Shown here piece by piece: positions 53,948 through 62,440 of a stretch of DNA of 64,000 nt. This DNA comes from an uncultured Paenibacillaceae bacterium (GTDB lineage Bacteria > Bacillota > Bacilli > Aneurinibacillales > Aneurinibacillaceae). A program made the position numbers and the translations under genes. The notes under the pieces are model-generated. The model was not told where the DNA came from, searched no databases, and was given only the letters and a program-made list of their open reading frames with translations. Position 1 is the first letter of the stretch. Each line of letters begins with the position of its first letter. Location of the stretch: positions 1 to 64,000 of the forward strand of contig CAMLDI010000013.1 in the NCBI GenBank assembly GCA_946478845.1, written 5' to 3'.

Positions 53948-55117
53948 TTATTTTGATTCATCAGGCATGTTGTAATACGCTTTCCACTGGCCATCAGCCA
54001 TTTTACGCAAAAAAATGATATTGTTCAGTGTTTCTTTGTATTCTGCAATGACAGTATCATCTTTTATTTTCACAATTTGGTGGGTAACATTGCTTACCTT
54101 CACACTGGCAATGGCATTTGATTTTGCTAGAATATCAACCTTGTAGTCCCCGGTGATGTTAAAATTTAAATTGTTGTCTTCTTTATTGAGAATTTCTTGG
54201 TAAAGGGAAAGCCCATAACTCCCCATCACATTGTTAAACCCAAAAGAATATTGATCAATGATTTCCCCTGCCAGGGTAAAATTAAGGGTCTGGAGTGCAG
54301 TTAACAGTTCCTTATCCATATTTATCACGGTATCAATGAGATCCTGATCCTGTGGCAGATTTGAGTTTTGTGCCACAAGGGCTGTGAACAGTATTTTTAC
54401 AGCTTCTGCTCTTGACCCAGGATTTTTGGGAAGATAGGTCTGATCCCCATACCCATTAATCACGTTTGCTTTTACCGCCTGATCGATTTCTGCTTTCGCC
54501 CAGTAAGTTGCAGGGACATCTTTAAAGGTTTTCAGAGGACCTGATTGGTCTAGGGTACCTTTAAAGGCTCGAATAATCATAACTGCCATTTCATCCCGTT
54601 GCATATTCCGTTCCGGGGCAAAATGCTCGTTATCTATACCATTTACAATTCCATTGGCGCTGGCGATACTAATTGGGTCATAAAACCACTTTTCTTTGGG
54701 CACATCTACGAAACTCTTTCCCGGTTCTTCACTGCTTAAGCCAAGGGTCCGGACTAACAGGGCTACAAACTCTGCCCGGGTAATTTTATTTTCCGGTTTC
54801 ACTTCATATTTTCCTTTGCTTACTTCGTACCCTTTTAAAATGTCACCATAGACAAAATGCAAAAGATAGGTTTCTGCCCAGTGTCCTCTTATATCACCTG
54901 GTATGTATTGATTCATTGATTCTGGAAGGGGAACTTCGTAGAAAAAGGGTGTGTCCTCATCTGATGGCGTCTCCTCAATAATTCGTTCAGCAGGCTCACT
55001 GATCGCAAATGGGGCAGGGGCCTGTGCTTCTGCATGGACAGATGTTAGCATGGAAACACTGTCAAAAGCAGAAAAGAGGAGGAGAAAACTACTAATGATC
55101 GCCAGGGATTTTTTCAA
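53948..55117 (-). CDS. SLH-domain surface protein 2
   Basis: The 389-residue paralogue of SLH protein 1 has a signal peptide ending near VHAEA and three SLH repeats (about 78-250, including FVYGDILKGYEVSKGKYEVK, ASANGIVNGIDNEHFAPERN and AVKANVINGYGDQTYLPKNP). The same unknown C-terminal domain ends in FLRKMADGQWKAYYNMP. It starts at TTG 55117 behind AGAGGAG. A tandem duplication produced the pair. It is divergent from the pgs operon. Confidence 0.92.
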   Translation of the reverse strand: MKKSLAIISSFLLLFSAFDSVSMLTSVHAEAQAPAPFAISEPAERIIEETPSDEDTPFFYEVPLPESMNQYIPGDIRGHWAETYLLHFVYGDILKGYEVSKGKYEVKPENKITRAEFVALLVRTLGLSSEEPGKSFVDVPKEKWFYDPISIASANGIVNGIDNEHFAPERNMQRDEMAVMIIRAFKGTLDQSGPLKTFKDVPATYWAKAEIDQAVKANVINGYGDQTYLPKNPGSRAEAVKILFTALVAQNSNLPQDQDLIDTVINMDKELLTALQTLNFTLAGEIIDQYSFGFNNVMGSYGLSLYQEILNKEDNNLNFNITGDYKVDILAKSNAIASVKVSNVTHQIVKIKDDTVIAEYKETLNNIIFLRKMADGQWKAYYNMPDESK

Positions 55118-55211
55118 TAAAATCAGCTCCTCTAGTAAATTGTGTACTTGAAAAAACTGTAACCTCTTGTCGAAAGAATATCAAGATAATATTCCTTTTT
55201 TAACATATAGA

Positions 55212-55220
55212 TGGTAGAAT
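55212..55220 (+). promoter_or_regulatory. Extended -10 element before pgsB
   Basis: TGGTAGAAT (-10 at 55215-55220), identical to the elements before EPS cluster 1 (8892-8900 and 9064-9072), lies 74 bases upstream of pgsB. Confidence 0.4.
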
Positions 55221-55293
55221 TGGTATGGAATAATTTAGAATTAGGTTAATCGTGTCCGTTCATATAGAGAGAAACAACGAAGGGGGATTGTAC

Positions 55294-56475
55294 ATGTGGC
55301 TTATTCTAGCATTGCTGTTACTATTGCTAGTTCTTGGCATTATACAAAAAATAAAGCATCAAAAAAATATAGATTCTATTCCTATCATTATTAATGTGAA
55401 TGGTACCCGGGGCAAATCCACGGTGACCCGTCTAATAACCGGCATGTTAAAAGAAGCGGATTTATGGGTGATTGGAAAAACATCAGGCGCTTCAGAGCGA
55501 ATTCTTTATTGGGATTCTGAAGAAGAGGAAGAAATCGTAGGGCACAGAGAAGGATCTCTTCTTACAAACCAATTAAAATTAGTCCGGGAAGCAGCACAGT
55601 TGGAAGTCGATGCTCTGGTTTGTGAATGTAAAGCCCTTGATCCTGATGGGCAAAAACTCTTCCAGGACCAATTGTTACAGGGGAATATCGCTGTGATTAC
55701 TAATGTTTTCGAAGACCATTTAGATGTGATGGGTCCCACCCTTGACCAGGTAGCAGAAGCCCTGGCAGCAACTATTCCTTATGAAGGGTTCCTTGTGGTA
55801 GCGGAAGGCCCTTATGTGGATTACTTTAAAGAAATTGCACTCACACGGGACACAGAAGTCCTTGTGGTAGATCCTGATGATATTTCTGATGAAACTTTAA
55901 ATGAATTTGGTTATCTGGTATTGCCTGAGAATGTGGCATTGGCATTGGGTGTGGCGAAAGTCCTGGAAATTGATGAGGAAAGTGCCCTTCAGGGAATGAT
56001 CAAAGCTACTCCTGACCCAGGTGCTTTGCGCATTATCCCCCTTGGTCATGAGGAAAAACCATCTTATTTTATCAATGGGTTTGCCGCCAGTGATGCTACA
56101 TCCGCCTTGGACATTTTAGATGAGGTAGAATATCAGGGATATGACACAGAGAATGCCATCGTGATTATGAACTGCCATCCTGACCGATTGGATTTGACCA
56201 AACAATTTGCCAGTGAAGTATTGCCTTATTTATCGATTGATTTATTGCTCATGATTGGAAAAGGCACATCACCCATCCGTGATGCCTTTACAGAAGGCTT
56301 GTTTGCTGCCAATGAACTTTATGATTGTGAAAAAATAGAGATGGAGCAGGTCATGGAAATCCTGGGAGAAGACCTATCAGGCCGGACTATTTTTGGCATT
56401 GGAAATTACAATGGTACGGCAGAAGAGTTAATCCATTCTCTTGCTGAATACAAAATTACTCAACGAGTGAGCTAG
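55294..56475 (+). CDS. pgsB: Poly-gamma-glutamate synthase subunit PgsB/CapB
   Basis: PgsB is the ATP-dependent ligase of the membrane complex that makes poly-gamma-glutamate. The 393-residue protein equals the B. subtilis length that I recall. It has an N-terminal membrane helix (about 2-18), the Mur-ligase-type P-loop NVNGTRGKSTVTRLI, ALVCECKALDPDGQKLFQ and VITNVFEDHLDVMGPTL. ATG 55294 is chosen because AGGGGGA (55281-55287) precedes it; a longer frame opens at 55252. Glutamate is added to the growing chain at the inner face. It is first in an operon with pgsC, pgsA and a proline-rich gene. Confidence 0.96.
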   Translation: MWLILALLLLLLVLGIIQKIKHQKNIDSIPIIINVNGTRGKSTVTRLITGMLKEADLWVIGKTSGASERILYWDSEEEEEIVGHREGSLLTNQLKLVREAAQLEVDALVCECKALDPDGQKLFQDQLLQGNIAVITNVFEDHLDVMGPTLDQVAEALAATIPYEGFLVVAEGPYVDYFKEIALTRDTEVLVVDPDDISDETLNEFGYLVLPENVALALGVAKVLEIDEESALQGMIKATPDPGALRIIPLGHEEKPSYFINGFAASDATSALDILDEVEYQGYDTENAIVIMNCHPDRLDLTKQFASEVLPYLSIDLLLMIGKGTSPIRDAFTEGLFAANELYDCEKIEMEQVMEILGEDLSGRTIFGIGNYNGTAEELIHSLAEYKITQRVS

Positions 56476-56486
56476 GAGGAAATACA

Positions 56487-56936
56487 ATGTTTGGCACAGA
56501 CTTATACATAGCCCTTGTGATTGGCCTTATACTTAGCTTGATTTTTGTAGAAAAAACAGGATTTACCCCTGCAGCCTTGATTGTACCTGGTTACATTGCC
56601 TTAATTGTGGAGGATCCTATCTATCTATTAATTGTAATCCTCATTAGTTTAGCCACCTATTTAATAGTTACTTATGGAATCGCCAAAATCACCATTCTTG
56701 ACCGCAACCGTAAATTTGTTGCTATGGTGGCTGTGGGCGTTGCTATTATGCTCATACTTGATTATTTCTTGCCGATTATGTCCTTTGGCATTTACGAACT
56801 AATGGCGATTGGCCTTCTTGTTCCTGGCCTTATTGCCTACTCTGTTTCCAAACAGGGCATGGTGTTCTCATATGTTAGCATTTTACTATTAGGTGGACTC
56901 ACATACTTAATTATGCTGGGCTATTCCTTAATATAA
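56487..56936 (+). CDS. pgsC: Poly-gamma-glutamate biosynthesis protein PgsC/CapC
   Basis: This is the membrane partner of PgsB. The 149-residue protein has the family length and five hydrophobic segments, and begins DLYIALVIGLILSLIFVEKT with FTPAALIVPGYIALIVEDPI. It forms the channel or membrane core of the synthase. AGGAGG precedes the start 11 bp after pgsB. Confidence 0.96.
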   Translation: MFGTDLYIALVIGLILSLIFVEKTGFTPAALIVPGYIALIVEDPIYLLIVILISLATYLIVTYGIAKITILDRNRKFVAMVAVGVAIMLILDYFLPIMSFGIYELMAIGLLVPGLIAYSVSKQGMVFSYVSILLLGGLTYLIMLGYSLI

Positions 56937-56946
56937 GGAGACTGCC

Positions 56947-57876
56947 ATGGAGAGAAAACTGACATTTAAAGAAAAACTGCTGTTGAAATCAAAGGAACAA
57001 AAGAAAAAGGCTACCAAACACGTTTTGCTTGCATTCGGGATTGTTGCCATCTTGCTCAGTACACTCATCCTTCTGCGCAATCCTGTAGAGGCACAGGTGA
57101 CCAAAGATCCAAACAATCTCTTTACCGCCACCTTCGTGGGAAATATGAACTTTGGTGGCAATGTAGAAAAAGTCACAACAACCCATGGATATTATTATTT
57201 GTTTAAAAATGTGCAACCTTACCTTTCAGCCTCTGATTATGTATCAGGACACTATAAACCCCTTGCCATTACAGAAAAGGCAATGCAGGGCTTAAAAAAT
57301 GCACATTTCACAATTACTAATCCAGCAGATGAAATTACTTACATGGAAAAAAACGGCTTAAAAATCGCAACTCTTTCCCTGTCTGATGGGGTAGGCAAAT
57401 TAGAGAGAATGCTTTCTCTCGTGAAAGAAGCAAAAGCTGCTGCGAATCTGGTTTTTGTCCAAATGGATTGGGGTAGAACATTTGCAACAGAGCCAAGCCC
57501 AAGAATGAAAGATCTGGCGAAAGCCATCTCCAATGCCGGGGCCGATGTTATCGTTGGCAACACCAACCATGTCCTATCCTCTGTAGATGTTTATAACAAT
57601 ACAGTGATTCTCTATGGATTGGGCAACTTTATCTCATCTGAAGGATGGACCAAAACAAAAGAAAGTGTTCTCGCCCAGTATCATGTAAGTAAAACAGGCC
57701 AGGTAAAAGTGGAATTGGTACCACTTAGAATCAAAGATTCCCATCCAGAACTTATAGGTCCTATGGGAGGATTCTATCAACAAAAAATCTTCAGAGAACT
57801 AACCAAACATTCAACAAATCCACAAAGTTGGACTGTTGAAAACAATACATTGGTTTATAAATTCCAAAAACACTAA
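56947..57876 (+). CDS. pgsA: PgsA/CapA-like protein with degenerate metallophosphoesterase motifs
   Basis: This is the third subunit of the polyglutamate synthase. The 309-residue protein has a membrane helix (about 25-43) and an extracellular CapA fold. CapA/PgsA homologues carry a metallophosphoesterase-like core (GD, NHxxD, HWG and GHHPHV). Here they read GNMNFG (65-70), a missing NHxxD segment, QMDWG (172-176) and GNTNHV (204-209). A stretch of about 60-70 residues is missing between HYKPLAITEK and ATLSLSDG compared with B. subtilis PgsA (about 380). The protein may still serve as a scaffold or for polymer release. AGGAG precedes ATG 56947. Confidence 0.88.
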   Translation: MERKLTFKEKLLLKSKEQKKKATKHVLLAFGIVAILLSTLILLRNPVEAQVTKDPNNLFTATFVGNMNFGGNVEKVTTTHGYYYLFKNVQPYLSASDYVSGHYKPLAITEKAMQGLKNAHFTITNPADEITYMEKNGLKIATLSLSDGVGKLERMLSLVKEAKAAANLVFVQMDWGRTFATEPSPRMKDLAKAISNAGADVIVGNTNHVLSSVDVYNNTVILYGLGNFISSEGWTKTKESVLAQYHVSKTGQVKVELVPLRIKDSHPELIGPMGGFYQQKIFRELTKHSTNPQSWTVENNTLVYKFQKH

Positions 57877-57918
57877 TCTAGCAAAGTATAAAATTTAGCT
57901 GAAAAGGGGGTGTATTCT

Positions 57919-58482
57919 TTGAAACGATTGAAAAAGGCCCTAATAATTGCCGGTCCTGTTGTCGTTGTTGCTGCAGTTTTAGCAGTAATCGCCAGCTTCC
58001 AATCCCAGGATGTATTAACAACAGAAGAAAAGAAGCAAATCGAAGCCTTCAATTTTCTTGCCGATGATGGTTCTAATTCCACACCAAATGAAACTTCCGC
58101 TATCATCCCCGTTGAAGACGAAGTAACTTCAACTCTGTTGGAGGAAGATGAAGGGGACGGGGATACTGGGGAAACTAACAACAATGCGGACAGAATTGTG
58201 GTAACGCCAATTACAGAACAAAAAAAACCTGTGGTCTCACCTAAACCTATAGTTAAACCAAACCCTACACCTAAGCCACCTGATGTGAAACCAACACCGA
58301 TTAAACCGGAGGTACCAAATCCGGAACCGGAACAACCAAAACCGGAGCCGCCAAAAACGGACCCAGAACAACCAACTCCGGTTAATCCAGGTCCACAGCA
58401 ACCAGAACCTGTAGATCCTCCACCTGCAGATAATGGGGATGGCGATAATGGCGGTACGGACCCATATGAAAACATTCGCTAA
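57919..58482 (+). CDS. Proline-rich membrane-anchored protein, fourth gene of the pgs operon
   Basis: The 187-residue protein has a basic start, one membrane helix (about 6-25, IIAGPVVVVAAVLAVIAS) and an acidic linker. A Pro-rich domain (about 108-175) follows, with repeated KP, PEP and PTP elements, and the end is Gly/Asp/Asn-rich. B. subtilis has the 55-residue PgsE at this place; no clear similarity is seen. The layout suggests an anchor that spans the wall. TTG 57919 with AAGGGGG upstream is chosen over GTG 57910. Confidence 0.7.
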   Translation: MKRLKKALIIAGPVVVVAAVLAVIASFQSQDVLTTEEKKQIEAFNFLADDGSNSTPNETSAIIPVEDEVTSTLLEEDEGDGDTGETNNNADRIVVTPITEQKKPVVSPKPIVKPNPTPKPPDVKPTPIKPEVPNPEPEQPKPEPPKTDPEQPTPVNPGPQQPEPVDPPPADNGDGDNGGTDPYENIR

Positions 58483-58487
58483 TAAAT

Positions 58488-58514
58488 AAGGCGCACCGAG
58501 AGGTGCGCTTTTTG
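58488..58514 (+). terminator. Terminator of the pgs operon
   Basis: GCGCACC (58491-58497) pairs with GGTGCGC (58502-58508), with a 4-base loop and a T run. Confidence 0.92.
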
Positions 58515-58518
58515 CTGT

Positions 58519-58546
58519 CTTTTCACCAATATCCCCATGGGTCAGT
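58519..58546 (-). repeat. Single copy of the dispersed repeat
   Basis: On the reverse strand it reads CTGACCCATGGGGATATTGG followed by TGAAAAG. It matches the family core with TT for AA in the middle. It directly follows the pgs terminator. Confidence 0.6.
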
Positions 58547-58581
58547 AGGATGAGGGAAAAGTAAAATGTCATATTTACTAA

Positions 58582-58609
58582 TTACATTTTTTTCAAAATA
58601 TAGTACAAT
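58582..58609 (+). promoter_or_regulatory. Promoter of the secreted protein gene
   Basis: TTACAT (58582-58587) and TACAAT (58604-58609) are 16 bases apart, 42 bases before the start. TAGTACAAT is the same -10 as in the mbl promoter. Confidence 0.5.
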
Positions 58610-58651
58610 TAATACAGGATTTGGGTTTCTATAATTTAGGGGGTGTTTTAG

Positions 58652-59263
58652 ATGAGAAGATTTAGTATGTTTGTATTTACAATTTTATTCATACTAACTA
58701 TGGCTCTACCAGCAATGGCACAAGATACTCCAAATAATTCTCCTGTACAAAGGACTACTGTTGAGGGTGCAACGTTTTACGGTCAGGAAGGATCTATCAA
58801 TTTCTATGCAAATCTTTATACTGACTATGAGAATCAAGACCAATATATTTTGTATGTAGAAAAATCCAATTATGAAAATAATGGGTTTTATTATGGTCGA
58901 GTTACAGTTCCAAAATCTGATGTTGTTTTTAACACAAACAAAGGAACGGTAACGGTAAGTAAAACAGTAGATTTAATTAAAGTTGAATGGGTTACTCCTG
59001 AAATCGCTACGGCACATTACGAAGGTTATGAATCTATCAATCTTACTTGGTCATTTAATCCTCAGGATGGTTCATATCATAAATCTGTTGATAGAAATAT
59101 AAAGACAGGGTCCAATGAATATCTTCAACTAGGCAGTTCCACCTATAAAGATTACAATAACATTACAGTTTCCGGTAAAATAGATGATATGGATATTGTA
59201 GATTTTGATTACACTGGTGCTTATGTTTATACAGCAACTTCTTTTTCAGTAATTAAAAAATAA
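58652..59263 (+). CDS. Secreted protein of unknown function
   Basis: The 203-residue protein has a clear signal peptide (RRFSMFVFTILFILTMALPAMA, cleavage about 24). The mature part is rich in Tyr, Asn, Thr and Ser, with strand-like segments (SINFYANLYTDYENQDQYIL, YGRVTVPKSDVVFNTNKGTV) suggesting a beta-sandwich. No Cys, no SLH and no sortase motif are present. It is a free-standing gene with its own promoter and terminator. No family recognised. Confidence 0.7.
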   Translation: MRRFSMFVFTILFILTMALPAMAQDTPNNSPVQRTTVEGATFYGQEGSINFYANLYTDYENQDQYILYVEKSNYENNGFYYGRVTVPKSDVVFNTNKGTVTVSKTVDLIKVEWVTPEIATAHYEGYESINLTWSFNPQDGSYHKSVDRNIKTGSNEYLQLGSSTYKDYNNITVSGKIDDMDIVDFDYTGAYVYTATSFSVIKK

Positions 59264-59345
59264 ATATACAATTTATCTCCTTCTCTCAAATAATCTAATG
59301 CAGCAAAAAGTTCTGGGCGGTTAGATTTTGCACATCCAACTTTAA

Positions 59346-59386
59346 AAACCCATCTATCTTCACATGAGGAAAATAGATGGGTTTCT
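59346..59386. terminator. Bidirectional terminator
   Basis: AAACCCATCTAT (59346-59357) pairs perfectly with ATAGATGGGTTT (59373-59384). It lies between the secreted protein gene and the convergent LysR gene. Confidence 0.88.
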
Positions 59387-59389
59387 TAA

Positions 59390-59983
59390 TTATTTACATC
59401 CAATCTTATATTCTCTGTAAAAAATTGCTGGAATTATACTTATACCAAGTCCATCATTAACTGCTTGTAGTATAGATTCAAGAGAATCAAACTCCATTAT
59501 AGCAGGATCTTGAAAATTTCCTTCCTTGGAAAAATCCAGTAATTTATTTCTGTAAATGCAATTTATATCACTATTAACAATTAACGTATGAACATGTTGC
59601 TTTTTAGATTGAGTTCTTACTTTAACATCAATATTTTTATTTTCTCTTAAAAAAGAAGAAAGCAACTGAGGAATTCTTACTGCTGAAATCGTTTGGGGGG
59701 CACCTATTGTTAAAGAGTCTTTCCACTTTTTGGGATTAATTAATGACTTTGCCTCATCTAATAATAATAAAATCTGATTTGTATACTCCAGTAAGACTTT
59801 TCCTTCCTCAGTTAAGGTTACCCCTCTGCTATTTCGTATAAATAATCTGACTCCTAATTCATCTTCCAAACTCTTAAGCCGCTGACTAACATTGGATTGT
59901 ACATAGCCTAATTTTTCAGCAGCTTTAGATACTGATTGTAGCTCTGAAACATGTTTGAAAATCCACAAATCATGATTTTCCAA
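59390..59983 (-). CDS. LysR-family regulator with shortened effector domain
   Basis: The N-terminal winged helix is intact (residues 1-62: NHDLWIFKHVSELQSVSKAA, EKLGYVQSNVSQRLKSLEDE, GVTLTEEGKVLLEYTNQ). Full LysR proteins have about 290-300 residues; this one has 197. The effector part starts normally (DSLTIGAPQTISAVRIPQLL) and ends normally (SILQAVNDGLGISIIPAIFY). About 90 residues that should lie between, around KKQHVHTLIVNSDINCIYRN, are absent without a frame shift. It may bind DNA but is unlikely to respond to an inducer. It is divergent from the broken SDR gene, its probable target. Confidence 0.8.
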   Translation of the reverse strand: MENHDLWIFKHVSELQSVSKAAEKLGYVQSNVSQRLKSLEDELGVRLFIRNSRGVTLTEEGKVLLEYTNQILLLLDEAKSLINPKKWKDSLTIGAPQTISAVRIPQLLSSFLRENKNIDVKVRTQSKKQHVHTLIVNSDINCIYRNKLLDFSKEGNFQDPAIMEFDSLESILQAVNDGLGISIIPAIFYREYKIGCK

Positions 59984-60105
59984 GAATACATTCCTCCACT
60001 GGTATCATTTAAAATGATACCTATCTCATTATTCAGAATTATACCCTTCATATGCGTAAAAGTATAATATACATATTAAATCAAACAAAGCAAGGATGAA
60101 TTAGA

Positions 60106-60846
60106 ATGGAATTAAGAAACAAAGTGATCCTAATAACTGGCGGAGGCACAGGTATTGGCAGGGCAACAGCTTTGAAACTGGCAGGTGAAGGTGCAAAAGT
60201 TGTTATTAATTATAGTCAATCCGAAAAAGGAGCTGATGAAGTAATCAATGAGATTAAAAAACTAGGAGGAACAGCATTTGCTTATAAAGCAAATGTAGCG
60301 ATAGAAAAAGAAGTAAATAATTTAGTATCCCATATTGTTACATCTTTTGGGACAGTTGATGGTTTAATAAATAATGCCAGTATCACAGCTCAGATAGCTA
60401 TGGATGACTTAGACGCCATAACAGATGAAGTATGGGATTCCCTTTTCAGCGTAAATGTAAAAGGGATGTTTCATTGCGTAAAAGCTGTTGCCCCTTATAT
60501 GAAGAAGCAACATGCAGGTGTGATTGTTAATATGGGCAGTGTAGCAGGAATGACCGGAATAGGCTCATCTATCCCGTATGCAGCAACAAAATCAGCAATT
60601 CACACAATGACAAGATCGCTGGCAATCGCATTAGCACCATATATCAGAGTGAATAGTATATCACCTGGTGCTGTTGAAACAAGGTGGTGGTCGGGAAATG
60701 AAGAAAAAATGTGGTAACTTGCAGGAAACTTACCACTTAAGAGAATTTCAACACCAAATGATATTGCAGAGGCTATTCTTTTTCAACTGACTCAAGAATC
60801 TGTCACAGGCCAAGTATTTACAATTGATAATGGCCAAACACTTTAA
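60106..60846 (+). pseudogene. SDR oxidoreductase gene with in-frame stop
   Basis: The gene encodes a classical short-chain dehydrogenase (246 residues if read through). It has LITGGGTGIGRATALKLAGE, NNASITAQ, the Ser of NMGSVAG and the catalytic YAATKSA. After EEKMW an ochre codon (60715-60717) ends translation at 203 residues. The same frame continues directly with LAGNLPLKRISTPNDIAEAI and ends in GQVFTIDNGQTL, the normal SDR C-terminus. A single base change would restore the frame. The gene is divergent from the shortened LysR gene, so both halves of this unit are damaged. The gap 60847-60998 shows nothing. Confidence 0.85.
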
Positions 60847-60998
60847 ATATCATGTTAAACCATCTTATTAGGCTTACTCATAAGATGAATGATACATACT
60901 TGTCCTGGAAAGAAAAGATAAGAAGTATTATTAATATACTTAGAATCAACATCCCCAGACTAAAGAGTAAATACTTATTGTGTGATAAGGTCACTAAG

Positions 60999-61034
60999 TA
61001 AAAAGAGCCATCCTTTTTAGGATAGCTCTTTTAT
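60999..61034 (-). terminator. Terminator of SLH gene 3
   Basis: AAAAGAGC and ATCC (61001-61013) pair with GGAT and GCTCTTTT (61020-61032), with one mismatch. It directly follows the stop codon on the reverse strand. Confidence 0.85.
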
Positions 61035-62174
61035 CTACTTTTCTACCAAAACGCCACATTCATATCCAATGGAAATCAGGGTATCTTCATCTAAAACAGC
61101 TTTCGTGTTTTCTGGATTAGCAAAGAAAGCATTGATAGCTGCATAAAGTTTGTCTTTACCGTTCAACATAACCGTTTGATTCGCAATGGGGTCATATGAG
61201 TGATCAATTTCTCCATATTCCTTAGCACTAGGAAAAACAAAGCGATAATCAGGGTGGACAGTTACCCCACTATACTTATATTGCCAGGCATAAATGATTT
61301 CAATTGAAATTGACTTCCCATTCTCGCTCAATTCCATCCATTGATCCATGGTATAGCCTGCATTTAGGAAATTTTTATATTTTAAATAGACGTTAAAATA
61401 CTCTCCCATAATCTCTTCTTTAGCAAAAGTCTTCGTACTGCTATTCATTCCATCCGTATTTGCAAAGGTAACGGTATAGGAACCATCTTCATTATAGGTT
61501 ACATCTTCCGCATCCCAAACCGATAATTCAAGCCATTGGGGAGCATATTTGCTGTAAAAATTAAACACTAATTCATAGATTAGACGGGCAACGGCTTGCC
61601 GGTCAGCATTGCGGTCCGGGTAAAAGTTTTGTCCATCCCCTTTAATAAAACCAATGGTTTGGGATAAAGCCACATTGGCTTTTGCATAATAATCAATTTG
61701 TGCCTCATCTTTAAAGCTACTTGAAAAAACATTACCTAAGCTATAAAGAAGTTTAACCTGATCTTCTATTCCCATGGCCCGAATAAAGAAAGTTGCCATT
61801 TGTTCCCGGGTCAATTTATCTTTTGCACCAAAACTTGTTTCTGTTTTTCCCTTTGTAATTCCCCATTTCACAAGAGCTCCTACATACCCCCGAGCCCAAC
61901 TGGAAACATCAGTGAATTTACTAGAAGATGCTGCATCTTCCTTTAAATCCAGGGCCAGGCACAACATTTTCGCAAACTCTTCTCGGGTAATTTCCCGGGT
62001 TGGCTTAAAAGTATTATCACTATATCCATTAATAATCCCTTCATTAGCCAATGCCTGGATTTCCATTTTTGCATAGGAGTTTCCTATATCCGTAAAAGTT
62101 GTTGCGGCAAAAACACTGGTTGCTAGAGAAAAACTGATTCCAATAGATGCAAGGATTGATCCGATTTTCTTCAT
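61035..62174 (-). CDS. SLH-domain surface protein 3
   Basis: The 379-residue secreted protein has a signal peptide (ending VFAA, about 23) and three SLH repeats in the first 190 residues: FTDIGNSYAKMEIQALANEG with GYSDNTFKPTREITREEFAK, SWARGYVGALVKWGITKG, and IGFIKGDGQNFYPDRNADRQ. The C-terminal 165 residues form an unknown domain (SVWDAEDVTYNEDGSYTVTF to ISIGYECGVLVEK) shared with SLH protein 4, and different from the C-terminal domain of proteins 1 and 2. AGAGGGGG precedes the start. Confidence 0.92.
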   Translation of the reverse strand: MKKIGSILASIGISFSLATSVFAATTFTDIGNSYAKMEIQALANEGIINGYSDNTFKPTREITREEFAKMLCLALDLKEDAASSSKFTDVSSWARGYVGALVKWGITKGKTETSFGAKDKLTREQMATFFIRAMGIEDQVKLLYSLGNVFSSSFKDEAQIDYYAKANVALSQTIGFIKGDGQNFYPDRNADRQAVARLIYELVFNFYSKYAPQWLELSVWDAEDVTYNEDGSYTVTFANTDGMNSSTKTFAKEEIMGEYFNVYLKYKNFLNAGYTMDQWMELSENGKSISIEIIYAWQYKYSGVTVHPDYRFVFPSAKEYGEIDHSYDPIANQTVMLNGKDKLYAAINAFFANPENTKAVLDEDTLISIGYECGVLVEK

Positions 62175-62277
62175 TAAATTATGTACCCCCTCTAATAGAG
62201 TGATTGCTTCACCCTATATTGCTGTAACTTGAATATAGCATCTTTTTTGATAGTAAAAGGTTACTAATTCTTGAATT

Positions 62278-62361
62278 CTGACTAAAGGGGATAGAGGTGA
62301 TAAGAGCAGGAATAAGGGGATCCATAGTACATAACTGACTAAAGGGGATAGAGGTGATAAA
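62278..62361 (+). repeat. Tandem pair of the dispersed repeat
   Basis: Two nearly identical copies, at 62278-62304 and 62335-62361, read CTGACTAAAGGGGATAGAGG then TGATAA. Their period is 57 bp, the same as the pair at 17-100, although the spacers between the cores differ. They lie between SLH genes 3 and 4. The 266-base gap holds only these copies and the terminator of gene 4. Confidence 0.75.
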
Positions 62362-62366
62362 GTACA

Positions 62367-62409
62367 TAAAAAGACCCGGAACCTAATCACTAATGACTAG
62401 GCCCGGGCC
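62367..62409 (-). terminator. Terminator of SLH gene 4
   Basis: CCCGG and CCTA (about 62375-62385) pair with TAGG and CCGGG (62398-62407). A bases on the left give the U run on the reverse strand. Confidence 0.75.
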
Positions 62410-62440
62410 CCCAACTACCCAACGATCTCAAACTACTCAA

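Noticed and set aside
57873..58475. 200-codon Gly/Ser-rich reverse frame opposite the proline-rich gene
   Set aside because: A mirror of Pro codons (CCN read as GGN in reverse); no start signals.
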